Under the pieces are notes generated by a model, which worked only from the letters and a program-made list of their open reading frames with translations, was not told the DNA's origin and made no database searches. Of a stretch of 64,000 nt of DNA, positions 42,561 to 51,134 are shown in pieces (the first letter of the stretch is position 1; each line of letters opens with the position of its first letter). This DNA comes from Jiella avicenniae. GTDB lineage: Bacteria; Pseudomonadota; Alphaproteobacteria; Rhizobiales; Rhizobiaceae. The translations under genes were made by a program, and so were the position numbers. The stretch covers positions 1-64,000 of the forward strand of contig NZ_JAJUWU010000020.1 of assembly GCF_021390325.1 (NCBI RefSeq), written 5' to 3'.

Positions 42561-43721
42561 ATGTCTGTCATCGACGAGCCCTCGGGACTATATCTCGGTC
42601 GCGCCTTTTCACCCGGGGCGAACGGCCCGGCCGTCGTCACCTTGCGCGACGGGCGGCTCGTCGACATCACCTCGTCCACGGCGCCGACCGTCAGCGACAT
42701 CTGTGAAATGGACGACCCGGCATCCTACGTCCGCTCGGCCGCCGGGAAGGATCTCGGGGCTCTCGCGGACGTCGCCGGCGAGACGGATCGCTCCGGCGAG
42801 AAGCCCTATCTGCTGGCGCCCTGCGATCTCCAGGCGGTCAAGGCCTGCGGCGTGACCTTCGCCAGTTCGATGATCGAGCGGGTGATCGAGGAAAAGGCCA
42901 GCGGCGATCCTTCTCGCGCCGAGGCGATCCGCGGCCGTATCGGCGCTGCCATCGGCGAGAGCCTGCGCGACATCCGCGCCGGATCGCCGGAGGCCGAGCG
43001 CGCCAAGGCGGCGCTGATCGAAGAGGGGTTGTGGAGCCAGTATCTCGAGGTCGGGATCGGCCCGGATGCCGAGGTCTTCTCGAAGTGCCAGCCGATGGCG
43101 GCGGTCGGAACGGGGAGCAATGTCGGGCTGCATCCGCGCTCCAACTGGAACAATCCGGAGCCGGAGATCGTCCTCGCGGTTTCTTCGGCGGGGCGCATCC
43201 TCGGCGCCACCCTCGGCAACGACGTCAATCTCCGCGACTTCGAGGGCCGCTCGGCCCTTCTCCTGTCGAAGGCCAAGGACAACAACGCCTCGACCGCGAT
43301 CGGCCCGATGATCCGGCTGTTCGACGACGGCTTCTCGCTCGACGACGTGCGCCGGGCCGAACTCACCCTGACCATCGACGGGCCCGAGGGCTTCCGCCTC
43401 GAAGGGCATTCCTCGATGAGCCAGATCAGCCGCGACCCGGAGGATCTCGTCGCCCAGACCGTCGGGCGCCATCACCAGTATCCGGACGGCCTCATGCTGT
43501 TTCTCGGCACGCTCTTTGCGCCGACCCAGGATCGCGACCAGCCGGGCGAGGGGTTCACTCACAAGGTCGGCGACGTCGTGCGGATCGCCGCCCCCGGTCT
43601 CGGCTGCCTCGAAAACACCGTCGCGCTGTCGACCGAATGTCCGCCCTGGACCTTCGGCACCCGCGCCCTGATGCGCAATCTCGCCGCGCGAGACCTGATC
43701 GGAGGGCCGTCGGGCGATTGA
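42561..43721 (+). CDS. FAH-family dehydratase, XylX-like
   Basis: A 386-residue protein of the fumarylacetoacetate hydrolase superfamily. The core reads NPEPEIVLAVSSAGRILGA, then GNDVNLRDFEGRSALLLSKAKDNNAS, with Glu and Asp metal ligands. This pattern and length agree with the 2-keto-3-deoxy-pentonate dehydratases (XylX of Caulobacter), which make 2-oxoglutarate semialdehyde. If so, the locus holds parts of both a phosphorylative and an oxidative pentose route. The start at ATG 42561 follows GGGAAACGCC. It is 115 bases after the permease and probably in the same transcript. Confidence 0.8.
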   Translation: MSVIDEPSGLYLGRAFSPGANGPAVVTLRDGRLVDITSSTAPTVSDICEMDDPASYVRSAAGKDLGALADVAGETDRSGEKPYLLAPCDLQAVKACGVTFASSMIERVIEEKASGDPSRAEAIRGRIGAAIGESLRDIRAGSPEAERAKAALIEEGLWSQYLEVGIGPDAEVFSKCQPMAAVGTGSNVGLHPRSNWNNPEPEIVLAVSSAGRILGATLGNDVNLRDFEGRSALLLSKAKDNNASTAIGPMIRLFDDGFSLDDVRRAELTLTIDGPEGFRLEGHSSMSQISRDPEDLVAQTVGRHHQYPDGLMLFLGTLFAPTQDRDQPGEGFTHKVGDVVRIAAPGLGCLENTVALSTECPPWTFGTRALMRNLAARDLIGGPSGD

Positions 43722-43838
43722 GGGCCGCGTTCCTCGATCGGCAGACAGGGGCGGTTCGTCGACCCTTCCGGTCCCGGCCGCCTGTTCGCTTCGGCGACTG
43801 GTTCGCTGTGGCGTGGAACCGGCCTGACGGCTGAGCGA

Positions 43839-44558
43839 TCAACTGAGCTCTTTGCGGTGCGCCTCTGCGAGTTCGGCCATGGAGGTGAAGCGGAAGGCGT
43901 AGCTCGGCATTTCGCCCGGGTTCATCGTCGCGCCGAAACCCTCCTTGCCGTGGCGGCGATAGATCCAGGCCGAGGTGAGGCCCGCCTTGTTGGCCGGCTG
44001 GTGGTCGTGGAACATGCTTTCGGCCGTATGCAGGATGTCGCCCTTCGCGACGCCGAGCCCGGCGAGCTTGTCCAGCATGTAGTCGAAATTGCGCAGCGAG
44101 GGCTTGTAGGAGCCGACGTCCTCGGCGGTGTAGATCGCGTCGAATTCGACGCCGAGCCGGGCGTTCGAGCCGGCGAAGCTGCGGTTGTCGACATTCGACA
44201 GGATGACCAGCTTGTAGTGCTGCTTCAGATAGGCGAGCGCTTCGGCGGAATCCGGAAAGGCCGGCCAGTCGGGAACGGAATTACCGTAGGCCAGACACTC
44301 GTCCCACGTCGCCGGCACGTCCCATTCCTCGGCAAGGCGGCGATGGACGGTGGCGAGAAGCCGGCTGTAGGGCATCGCCGGCGTCTGCGCCTGCTGCGAG
44401 GACTCGTGCACCGCGTGACGCTCCAGCACCCGGTCGCGGGGAATGTCGGTTCCGACCTTGTCGAGAAGCGGACGCAGGGCGGTGAAGATGCCGGTCTCCC
44501 AGTCGATCAACGTGCCGTAGCAGTCGAAGGTGAGGGCCTTGAAGTCGGAAAGTTTCAT
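43839..44558 (-). CDS. Haloacid dehalogenase type II-like HAD hydrolase
   Basis: A 239-residue HAD protein. Motif I is [13 protein letters not shown] with nucleophile Asp12, motif [10 protein letters not shown], motif [17 protein letters not shown] instead of DxDGT is the mark of the 2-haloacid dehalogenase branch, although many such proteins act on other substrates. I begin it at ATG 44558 (MKLSDF). It is the last gene of the hydantoinase/TRAP operon, 26 bases after the amidohydrolase. Confidence 0.82.
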   Translation of the reverse strand: MKLSDFKALTFDCYGTLIDWETGIFTALRPLLDKVGTDIPRDRVLERHAVHESSQQAQTPAMPYSRLLATVHRRLAEEWDVPATWDECLAYGNSVPDWPAFPDSAEALAYLKQHYKLVILSNVDNRSFAGSNARLGVEFDAIYTAEDVGSYKPSLRNFDYMLDKLAGLGVAKGDILHTAESMFHDHQPANKAGLTSAWIYRRHGKEGFGATMNPGEMPSYAFRFTSMAELAEAHRKELS

Positions 44559-44584
44559 GAGCTTGTTCTCTCGACTGACGTGGG

Positions 44585-45808
44585 TCAAAGGGCGGAGCGC
44601 GTGATCGCGCCGCGCGCCATGACGAGTTTCAGATGGGTGTCGGGCCTGGTGAGGACGGCGATGTCCTCGAGCGGATTGCCCTCGACGACGATGAGATCGG
44701 CCGAAAGCCCGGGCTTGACCTGACCGAACTCGTCTTCGAGGCGCATCAGCTTCGCGCCGTTGATCGTCGCGGCGCGCACCAGATCGACCGCCGGGACGAC
44801 GCCGGACCGCAGGGAAAACTCCGACAGCTGGCGCCGGTGCATGGCGCCGAGAAGATCGGTGCCGTAGGCCATCGGCACGCCGGCCCGATGGGCCATCTCG
44901 ACGGCGTTGATGCCGGCGTCGAGGACGTCGTCGATCTTGGCGGCGAGTTCGGCCGGAAGCCCCGCCTCGACGCCTTCGTCCTTGAGGGCGCGATAGGTCG
45001 CGAGAGTCGGCGTCAGGAAGGCGTCCCGCTCCTTGATCATCGCGATGGCTTCGGGATCGGCGAGGTTGCCGTGCTCGATGGAGCGGACGCCGAGCTTCAG
45101 GCTGCGCTTGATGGCGCGGGCGGTATAGGCATGGACGACGACGTAGAGATTGGCCATCTCGGCCTCCTCCACGACGGCGGCGATTTCTTCCTCGGAAAAC
45201 TGGTCCGACGAGATGCGGTCGGTCGGCGAGGAGATGCCGCCATTGCCCATGATCTTGAGGTGATGGGCGCCGCGCCGGATCTCCTGCCGCGCTGCCTTGC
45301 GAACGGCGGGAACGCCGTCGACGATGCAGCCGAGGCCCGGCTGGTTGTAGGCGTCGTCATGTGCGTCGATGCCGGCGGGGCGGACGTCTCCGTGGCCACC
45401 CGTCGGCGACAGCGCCTTGCCGCCATAGATCAGCCGCGGGCCGCGGATCAGCCCCTCGCGCACCGCCCGGGCGAGGCCGAAATCGGCGCCGCCGACGTCG
45501 CGCACGGTGGTGAAGCCGCGATCGAGCATTCCGCCCATGATCGCCGCGGCCGCGGCCGAGACGTAGCTCGGCGGCGTGCGCTGCAGCTCGGTGAAGTTCG
45601 CCGAATAGGCGGTCACGTGCACGTGGCTGTCGACGAGGCCGGGCATCAGCGTCCGCCCTGCGACGTCGATCCGGCGGGCGTCGCTTGCGGAGACGGGCGC
45701 TTCGGCGATTTCGCGGATCCGGCCGTTCTCGACCACCACGTGGCGGTCGGGCAGAAGCGCTCCGGCCTCGACGTCGAGGACGGAGGCGTTTTCGAAAATC
45801 GTGATCAT
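44585..45808 (-). CDS. Metal-dependent amidohydrolase
   Basis: A 407-residue amidohydrolase of the imidazolonepropionase/prolidase-like group. Metal ligands are all present: His62 and His64 (DSHVHV), Lys185 (HLKIMGNGG, bridging), His226 (VVHAYT), His246 (SIEHGN) and Asp318 (YGTDLLG). It lacks a signal peptide, so it acts in the cytosol, probably on a ring or amide bond of the imported compound. It lies 61 bases after the GAF protein gene. Confidence 0.9.
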   Translation of the reverse strand: MITIFENASVLDVEAGALLPDRHVVVENGRIREIAEAPVSASDARRIDVAGRTLMPGLVDSHVHVTAYSANFTELQRTPPSYVSAAAAAIMGGMLDRGFTTVRDVGGADFGLARAVREGLIRGPRLIYGGKALSPTGGHGDVRPAGIDAHDDAYNQPGLGCIVDGVPAVRKAARQEIRRGAHHLKIMGNGGISSPTDRISSDQFSEEEIAAVVEEAEMANLYVVVHAYTARAIKRSLKLGVRSIEHGNLADPEAIAMIKERDAFLTPTLATYRALKDEGVEAGLPAELAAKIDDVLDAGINAVEMAHRAGVPMAYGTDLLGAMHRRQLSEFSLRSGVVPAVDLVRAATINGAKLMRLEDEFGQVKPGLSADLIVVEGNPLEDIAVLTRPDTHLKLVMARGAITRSAL

Positions 45809-45869
45809 GCTGGTCTTTCCGTTTCTTCGATGCGGTTCCGCATCCCACTCTGCAGGCGGCGAAAGGCGG

Positions 45870-46385
45870 TCAGCGGCGGGCCGCGAGATAGGCCGGCGCC
45901 AATGTTCCGGCGACGAGGTCGAGGCCGGCGAGATCGGCCTCGTCGTAGGATCCCTTCGGGCCGAGCACCGAGACGACGCCGAGAACGTCGCCGTCCCAGC
46001 GTATCGGGGCGTTGATGCAGGCCTCGCAGCCGAGCGAGAGGATCAGCTCATGGTCGGGGAAGGCCCAGCGGATGTCGTCGGCGCCGTTGCCGAGCCACGT
46101 CCGGCGGCCCTTCAGGACCCGCGCGCCCCATTCGGTCGGCCCCATCGGCTTGCGGCCCTTCAGCGGATACTCGGCGGGCCGGCTGGAGTAGATGCGCTCG
46201 ACCTCGCCGGCCGGGGCGTCCCATGCGAGCAGGGTGAAGAGCTGGTGGCCGACGCTTTTCCTGCAGAGCTCGTCGAAGGCCGCGAAGAGGGCCGTGGGTT
46301 GCCCGGCTTCCGCGGCTGCCGCGCCGAGCGTGCGCAGCGCCGACGGCAGGTCGAATCGGCCGGTGGCGATTGGGGATTCGGTCAT
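45870..46385 (-). CDS. GAF-domain protein
   Basis: A 171-residue protein that is essentially a single GAF domain (SVGHQLFTLLAWDAPAGEVERIYSSRPAEYPLKGRK; INAPIRWDGDVLGVVSVLG). No output domain (HTH, kinase, cyclase) is attached. It lies 6 bases after the TRAP large permease and before the amidohydrolase, so it is made together with the catabolic enzymes. It may bind the substrate as a sensor or have gained another role. Confidence 0.8.
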   Translation of the reverse strand: MTESPIATGRFDLPSALRTLGAAAAEAGQPTALFAAFDELCRKSVGHQLFTLLAWDAPAGEVERIYSSRPAEYPLKGRKPMGPTEWGARVLKGRRTWLGNGADDIRWAFPDHELILSLGCEACINAPIRWDGDVLGVVSVLGPKGSYDEADLAGLDLVAGTLAPAYLAARR

Positions 46386-46391
46386 TGCATC

Positions 46392-47702
46392 TCACCCGTA
46401 GAGGATGCGCGGCAGCCAGAGTGCGATTTCCGGAAAGACCGCGAGAATGGCGGTGCCGAGCGCCATGAGGAAGAAGAAGGGCAGGGAGTACCAGGCGATC
46501 TTGCCGATCGGCACGCCCGTCATGCCCTGCAGGACGAAGAGGTTGAAGCCCACCGGCGGGGTGATCTGGCCCATCTCGACCATGATGACGAGGTAGACGC
46601 CGAACCAGATCGGGTCGAAGCCGGCCTGGACGGCGAGGGGCAGGGTGATGGGAAGGCTCATCACCACGATCGACACGCCGTCGAGGAACAGGCCGAGGAC
46701 GATGTAGAAGATCGACAGGACGAAGAGCAGCGCAAAGGGCGAAAGGTTCAGCGCCGCGATCGCCTCCGCGACGTTCGACGGCAGGTGCAGATAGCCCATC
46801 GCCGTGGAAAGGACCGCCGCGGCGATGAGGATGATCGACACCATGCAGCTGGTGCGCACCGCCCCCATCAGGGTCTCGAGGAACAGCCCGAAGCTGAGCT
46901 GGCGCATGAGGATGGTCAGCACCAGCGCGGTCGCCACGCCCACCGCAGCCGCCTCCGAGGGCGTCGCGATGCCCGAATAGATCGCGCCGAGCACGATCGC
47001 CATGAGGATGAGGATCGGCGCGAGGTCGAGGCCGATGTGCAGATAGCCGCGAAGGGTCGTGCGCACGCCGCTCGGGGGCGCGAAGCCCGGATTGGCGAGG
47101 CAGCGGATCATGATGTAGCCGGAATAGAGGAAGGCGATCAGAAGGCCCGGCAGGATGCCGGCGGCGAAGAGCCGGCTGATCGAAACCTCGGCGAGGATGC
47201 CGTAGACGATCATCACGATGGACGGCGGAATCAGCAGCCCCAGGCTGCCGGCGCCGGCCAGCGAGCCGAGGGCGAGGGAGCGGTCGTAGCCGCGCTGTTC
47301 GAGCTCGGTGGTGGTGATCTTGCCGACCGTCGCGGCCGTCGCCGCCGAAGAGCCGCTGACGGCGGCGAAAAGCGTACAGCCGAGGACGTTGGTGTGGAGA
47401 AGCCGGCCCGGCAGATGCTCCACCACCGGCGCGAGGCCGCGAAACAGCCGGTTGGAGATGTCCGTCCGGAAGATGATCTCGCCCATCCAGATGAACATCG
47501 GGATCGCCGCCAGCTCCCAGGTCGAGGCGTAGCGATAGGCGATGTTGGCGGCGATCGTACCGATCCGGTCGATGTTCATGCCGAGAACCAGCATCAGCGA
47601 GCTGATCGCGACGAGCAGGAGGCCCGCGAAGACCCAGATGCCGAGGCCGAGATAGATGAAGATCAGGATCCCGACGATGCCGGCCGGATAGAGGGCTTCC
47701 AT
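46392..47702 (-). CDS. dctM: TRAP transporter large permease, DctM
   Basis: A 436-residue DctM protein with about 12 helices. GCTLFAAVSGSSAATAATVGKIT and GSLGLLIPPSIVMIVYG are the two family signatures. Together with DctQ it forms the sodium-driven import channel. Confidence 0.95.
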   Translation of the reverse strand: MEALYPAGIVGILIFIYLGLGIWVFAGLLLVAISSLMLVLGMNIDRIGTIAANIAYRYASTWELAAIPMFIWMGEIIFRTDISNRLFRGLAPVVEHLPGRLLHTNVLGCTLFAAVSGSSAATAATVGKITTTELEQRGYDRSLALGSLAGAGSLGLLIPPSIVMIVYGILAEVSISRLFAAGILPGLLIAFLYSGYIMIRCLANPGFAPPSGVRTTLRGYLHIGLDLAPILILMAIVLGAIYSGIATPSEAAAVGVATALVLTILMRQLSFGLFLETLMGAVRTSCMVSIILIAAAVLSTAMGYLHLPSNVAEAIAALNLSPFALLFVLSIFYIVLGLFLDGVSIVVMSLPITLPLAVQAGFDPIWFGVYLVIMVEMGQITPPVGFNLFVLQGMTGVPIGKIAWYSLPFFFLMALGTAILAVFPEIALWLPRILYG

Positions 47703-47745
47703 CGAAACTTCCTTGTGCGGGAGATCGGAGCGAAGGCTGGCGGGA

Positions 47746-48264
47746 TCAGATCTCGTTCGCCGTTTCCGCCTCGACCGGCGGCGGCGTGTCGAAGACCTGG
47801 CGCAGGAAATAGGCGAAGACCTGGAGCCAGAAGACGCACAGGCCGAGAAGCACGAAGCCCTCCGGGATCCACATCGGCACCGCGGCGATCGAGCTCGACG
47901 TCGTTCCGCGGGCGACGTTTCGTGCCACGCGGATCCAGAAGAACCAGATGAAGATCGACGTCAGGCCGAGGGTCAGGGCGGCGCACCCCGCCTCCACCAC
48001 CCGTCGGCCGACGCCGTCGAGACGGGCGAGGAGAAGGTTCACCCGGATGAGATTGCCGTGTTCCAGCGAATAGCCGAGCGCCATGAAGGTGCAGGCGGCG
48101 ACGCCGTAGCCGACGAACTCGTCGAGGACGAAGGTCGACGTCGCGAAGAAGTAGCGCAGAATGATCTCGTAGAGGATGTGCCCCACCATCAGGACGAGGG
48201 CGAGAGCAGAGATCGCCGCGGCGAGGCGCGAAATGGCGAAGACGATTGTCTGGAACCGACGCAT
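47746..48264 (-). CDS. dctQ: TRAP transporter small permease, DctQ
   Basis: A 172-residue protein with four predicted helices (ISALALVLMVGHILYEIILRYFF opens the domain). It lies 43 bases before DctM on the minus strand. Confidence 0.9.
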   Translation of the reverse strand: MRRFQTIVFAISRLAAAISALALVLMVGHILYEIILRYFFATSTFVLDEFVGYGVAACTFMALGYSLEHGNLIRVNLLLARLDGVGRRVVEAGCAALTLGLTSIFIWFFWIRVARNVARGTTSSSIAAVPMWIPEGFVLLGLCVFWLQVFAYFLRQVFDTPPPVEAETANEI

Positions 48265-48329
48265 GCGCTCACGCTTCGTTGGGCGGGGAGAAGGGATTCG
48301 AGCGTGGCCGGCGAGACCGGCTCCGCCGA

Positions 48330-48361
48330 GGGGCGGGAGGTATCTTCGACACTCCCGCCCC
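48330..48361 (-). terminator. Intercistronic hairpin between dctP and dctQ
   Basis: Perfect 10-base arms GGGGCGGGAG and CTCCCGCCCC around a 12-base loop lie 14 bases after the dctP stop. No T-run. Likely sets the ratio of binding protein to membrane subunits. Confidence 0.7.
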
Positions 48362-48375
48362 CCGGCCGATCATGC

Positions 48376-49368
48376 CTACTGCTTGCGCCGGCTCTCGTAG
48401 TCGGAGAGCAGCGCATCGGCGTCGGGGAACTTCGCCTTCCAGTCGGCGATCGATTCCTCCGCCGCCTTGCCGAGCGCGGCGAGATAATCCGAGGAGACGT
48501 CGGTGACGATCGTCATGCCGTTCTCCTTCATCTGCGCGTAGTTCTCCTTGACGCGGTTTTCGAGCAGGCCCCAGCCGAAGTCCTCGGCTTCCTTGGCCGC
48601 CTTGGTGACGGCCTCCTTCTGCTCGTCGGTCAGCCCGTCATAGACGTCCTTGTTCATGTGAACGATCTGCAGCGGGCTCGCATAGTTGACTTCGGTGAAA
48701 TGCGACTGGTGCTCCCACAGCTGTGCCGCCGCACCGCCGTCGGCGGAGGTCAGGACGCCGTCGATGCCGCCGGTGGTTAGCTGCGGCACGGTGTCGGCCC
48801 AGGAAAGCTGGATGGGCGCCGCGCCGGCATTACGCAGGGTGATCGTGCCGTTGGCGTCGTAGGTGCGGATGCGGACGTTCTTGATGGCATCCATGGAATC
48901 GAGCGGCTTGTTGCCCCACAGCCCGCTCGGCGGCCAGGGCGTGGCGAACAGGAAGACCTGGTTCGAATCCGCCAGCACCTTCTCGTAATAGGGCTTGCTC
49001 GCCTCGTAGAGGGCGCGGGTATCCTTCACTGTCGGGGCGAGGAACGGCAGGGAAGAGACGAGGAAGATCGGGTCGATGCCGGCCCAGGCGCCGACGAAGG
49101 AGGAGGCGACCTGGACGGCGCCGTCGCCGACCGCGTCGAACTGGTCCACCGACTTGTAGCCGAGTGCCGCGCCGTGATGGGCGGTGACGACGATCTCGCC
49201 GTTGCTGGCTTCGTCGAGCGCCTTGATGAACGTGTCGGCCGATTGGGCATGAACCGAATTCGGCGGATACTCGTTGGCGAGGTCCCAGCGCTCCTGGGCC
49301 GCGGCCGCACCGGCCGCAAAAGCGAGGCCGAGCGATACGCCGGCCGCCATGATCGTCTTCAACATCAT
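48376..49368 (-). CDS. dctP: TRAP transporter substrate-binding protein, DctP
   Basis: A 330-residue periplasmic binding protein of the DctP family. The signal peptide is MMLKTIMAAGVSLGLAFAAG with cleavage near AAAQE. RIRTYDANGTITLRNAGAAPIQLSW carries the conserved arginine used to bind a carboxylate. Two adjacent ATGs (49368, 49365) could start it. The cargo should be an acid or cyclic imide/amide acted on by the Hyu enzymes. Confidence 0.93.
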   Translation of the reverse strand: MMLKTIMAAGVSLGLAFAAGAAAAQERWDLANEYPPNSVHAQSADTFIKALDEASNGEIVVTAHHGAALGYKSVDQFDAVGDGAVQVASSFVGAWAGIDPIFLVSSLPFLAPTVKDTRALYEASKPYYEKVLADSNQVFLFATPWPPSGLWGNKPLDSMDAIKNVRIRTYDANGTITLRNAGAAPIQLSWADTVPQLTTGGIDGVLTSADGGAAAQLWEHQSHFTEVNYASPLQIVHMNKDVYDGLTDEQKEAVTKAAKEAEDFGWGLLENRVKENYAQMKENGMTIVTDVSSDYLAALGKAAEESIADWKAKFPDADALLSDYESRRKQ

Positions 49369-49430
49369 ACGCTCTTTTCCTTCGTTTCGCGATTTCATCC
49401 CCGTCGGCGGCGAGTACAGCACACCTCCGG

Positions 49431-51134
49431 TCAGTCCGAAAGCTTCGCGGCAGGGTAGTGGGTTTCGAGATAGGTTCGGCTGTACTTGCCGGACACGAGG
49501 TCGTCCCGCAGGCTCGCCGGGTCGCGCTCGGCGGGTGCGCCGTAGCCGCCGCTGCCGGGCGTCTCGATCACCACCCGTTCGTCCGGGCCGACCGTGACGC
49601 CCGACGGTTTGACGTCGAGAATCGTTTCGCCGTCCTCGCCCTCGAGGACGTATCGGCCAGGCCGGCCGGGACCGCCGCCGAAGATGCCCCAGGGCGCATT
49701 GCGGAACCGCTCGCCGGCGCCGTTGAACAGGCAGTCGTGGCCGATCGGCTGGATGACCCGGCGCAGGCCGCCGCCGCCGCGATGGCGCCCGGCGCCGCCG
49801 GAATCCTCGACGAAACCGTAGCTGACCACGCGCAGGGGATATTCCGTCTCGATCGCCTCGATCGGTAGGTTCGAGGTGTTGGTGATGTGCACCTGCACGC
49901 CATCCTTGCCGTCCCGGTCGTTGCGCCCGCCGAAGCCGCCGCCGAGGGTCTCGAAATAGAGATAGTCGCGCCCCGTGCGCGGGTCCTTGCCCGAGAACAC
50001 GGCGGTGGTGTTGGCGCCGTTGGAGGCGCCGACGGCGCGTTCCGGGATCGCCGCGGCGAAGGCGCCGATGATGATGTCGATCAGCCGCTGCGAGGTGTGC
50101 GCCCGGGCGGCGACCGGCGCCGGCGCCCGGCAGTCGACGATCGAGCCGGGGTCGGTGACGAGTTCGCAGCAGTCCAGAATGCCCTGGTTGTTCGGGATCT
50201 CGGGGTCGAGCAACGCCCTCAGGCCGTATGCCACGGCGGCCTTGGTGGCATTGATCGGCACGTTGATGTTGCCGCTCACCTGCGGCGAGGAGCCGCGCCA
50301 GTCGAAGACGGCCCGATCGCCGGAAATGGTGATGGCGAGCCTGATCGGAATGTCGACGGTGGCGACGCCGTCGTCGTCCATCACGTCCTCGAAGCGATAG
50401 GTGCCGTCCGGCACGCCGGCGATCGCCTCGCGCATGCGGGCCATCGTCCGGGTGACGAGTTCGTCGAACACCTGGCGGATCGTCGCGACCCCGTACCGCT
50501 CGCCGATCTCCTTGACGCGCCTGACGCCGAGCCGGCACGCGGCGATCTGGGCGAAGTGGTCGCCGCGCCGCTCGTCCGGGATGCGGGCGTTGAGCAGGAA
50601 GAGGTCCATCAGGTCCTGCTGCAGTTCGCCCTTGCGGAACAGCCGGACGAGCGGGATGCGCAGCCCCTCCTGATAGATTTCCGACATGCCGCCCGCCATC
50701 GAGCCCGGCGCCATGCCGCCGATGTCGGCATGATGGGCGATGTTGCAGACGAAACCGATCAGCTCGTCGCCGAGAAACAGGGGCGCGGCGTAGTTGATGT
50801 CGGGAAGATGCGTGCCGCCCGCCACATGCGGATCGTTGGCGACGAAGACGTCGCCCTCGGCGATGTCCTCCAGCCGGTATTTCGACAGGATCGTCTCCAT
50901 CAGCCCGGTCATCGAGGCGATGTGGATCGGCAGCGACATGTCGGCCTGAACGATCAGCCTACCGTCGCGGTCGCAGATCGCGGTGGAGTGGTCGTGCCGC
51001 TCCTTGATGTTGGTGGAATAGGCGCTCTTCATCAGCGCGATGAAGGTCTCGTCGACCACCGAACGGAAGGCGCTGGCGACGATCTCGATCGTGATCGGGT
51101 CGAGCGGCGATTCCTGGAGGGGCGGGCGGCTCAT
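49431..51134 (-). CDS. hyuB: Hydantoinase/oxoprolinase subunit B (HyuB)
   Basis: A 567-residue hydantoinase B family protein. DPITIEIVASAFRSVVDET at the start, ERHDHSTAICDRDG, and NDPHVAGGTHLPDIN are family landmarks; GGGGLRRVI and ETPGSGGYG mark the C-terminus. With HyuA it hydrolyses a five-membered cyclic amide (hydantoin, N-methylhydantoin or 5-oxoproline) with ATP. Its ATG overlaps the HyuA stop by four bases. Confidence 0.93.
   Translation of the reverse strand: MSRPPLQESPLDPITIEIVASAFRSVVDETFIALMKSAYSTNIKERHDHSTAICDRDGRLIVQADMSLPIHIASMTGLMETILSKYRLEDIAEGDVFVANDPHVAGGTHLPDINYAAPLFLGDELIGFVCNIAHHADIGGMAPGSMAGGMSEIYQEGLRIPLVRLFRKGELQQDLMDLFLLNARIPDERRGDHFAQIAACRLGVRRVKEIGERYGVATIRQVFDELVTRTMARMREAIAGVPDGTYRFEDVMDDDGVATVDIPIRLAITISGDRAVFDWRGSSPQVSGNINVPINATKAAVAYGLRALLDPEIPNNQGILDCCELVTDPGSIVDCRAPAPVAARAHTSQRLIDIIIGAFAAAIPERAVGASNGANTTAVFSGKDPRTGRDYLYFETLGGGFGGRNDRDGKDGVQVHITNTSNLPIEAIETEYPLRVVSYGFVEDSGGAGRHRGGGGLRRVIQPIGHDCLFNGAGERFRNAPWGIFGGGPGRPGRYVLEGEDGETILDVKPSGVTVGPDERVVIETPGSGGYGAPAERDPASLRDDLVSGKYSRTYLETHYPAAKLSD

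Noticed and set aside
49364-49370. ATCATAC matching the FCD half-site at the start of dctP.
   Set aside because: It arises from the double ATG start (GTATGATG) and has no partner at 21-22 bases.
49369-50538. A long N-terminal extension of DctP.
   Set aside because: It is out of frame over hyuB and low-complexity; DctP has a clear signal peptide from 49368.
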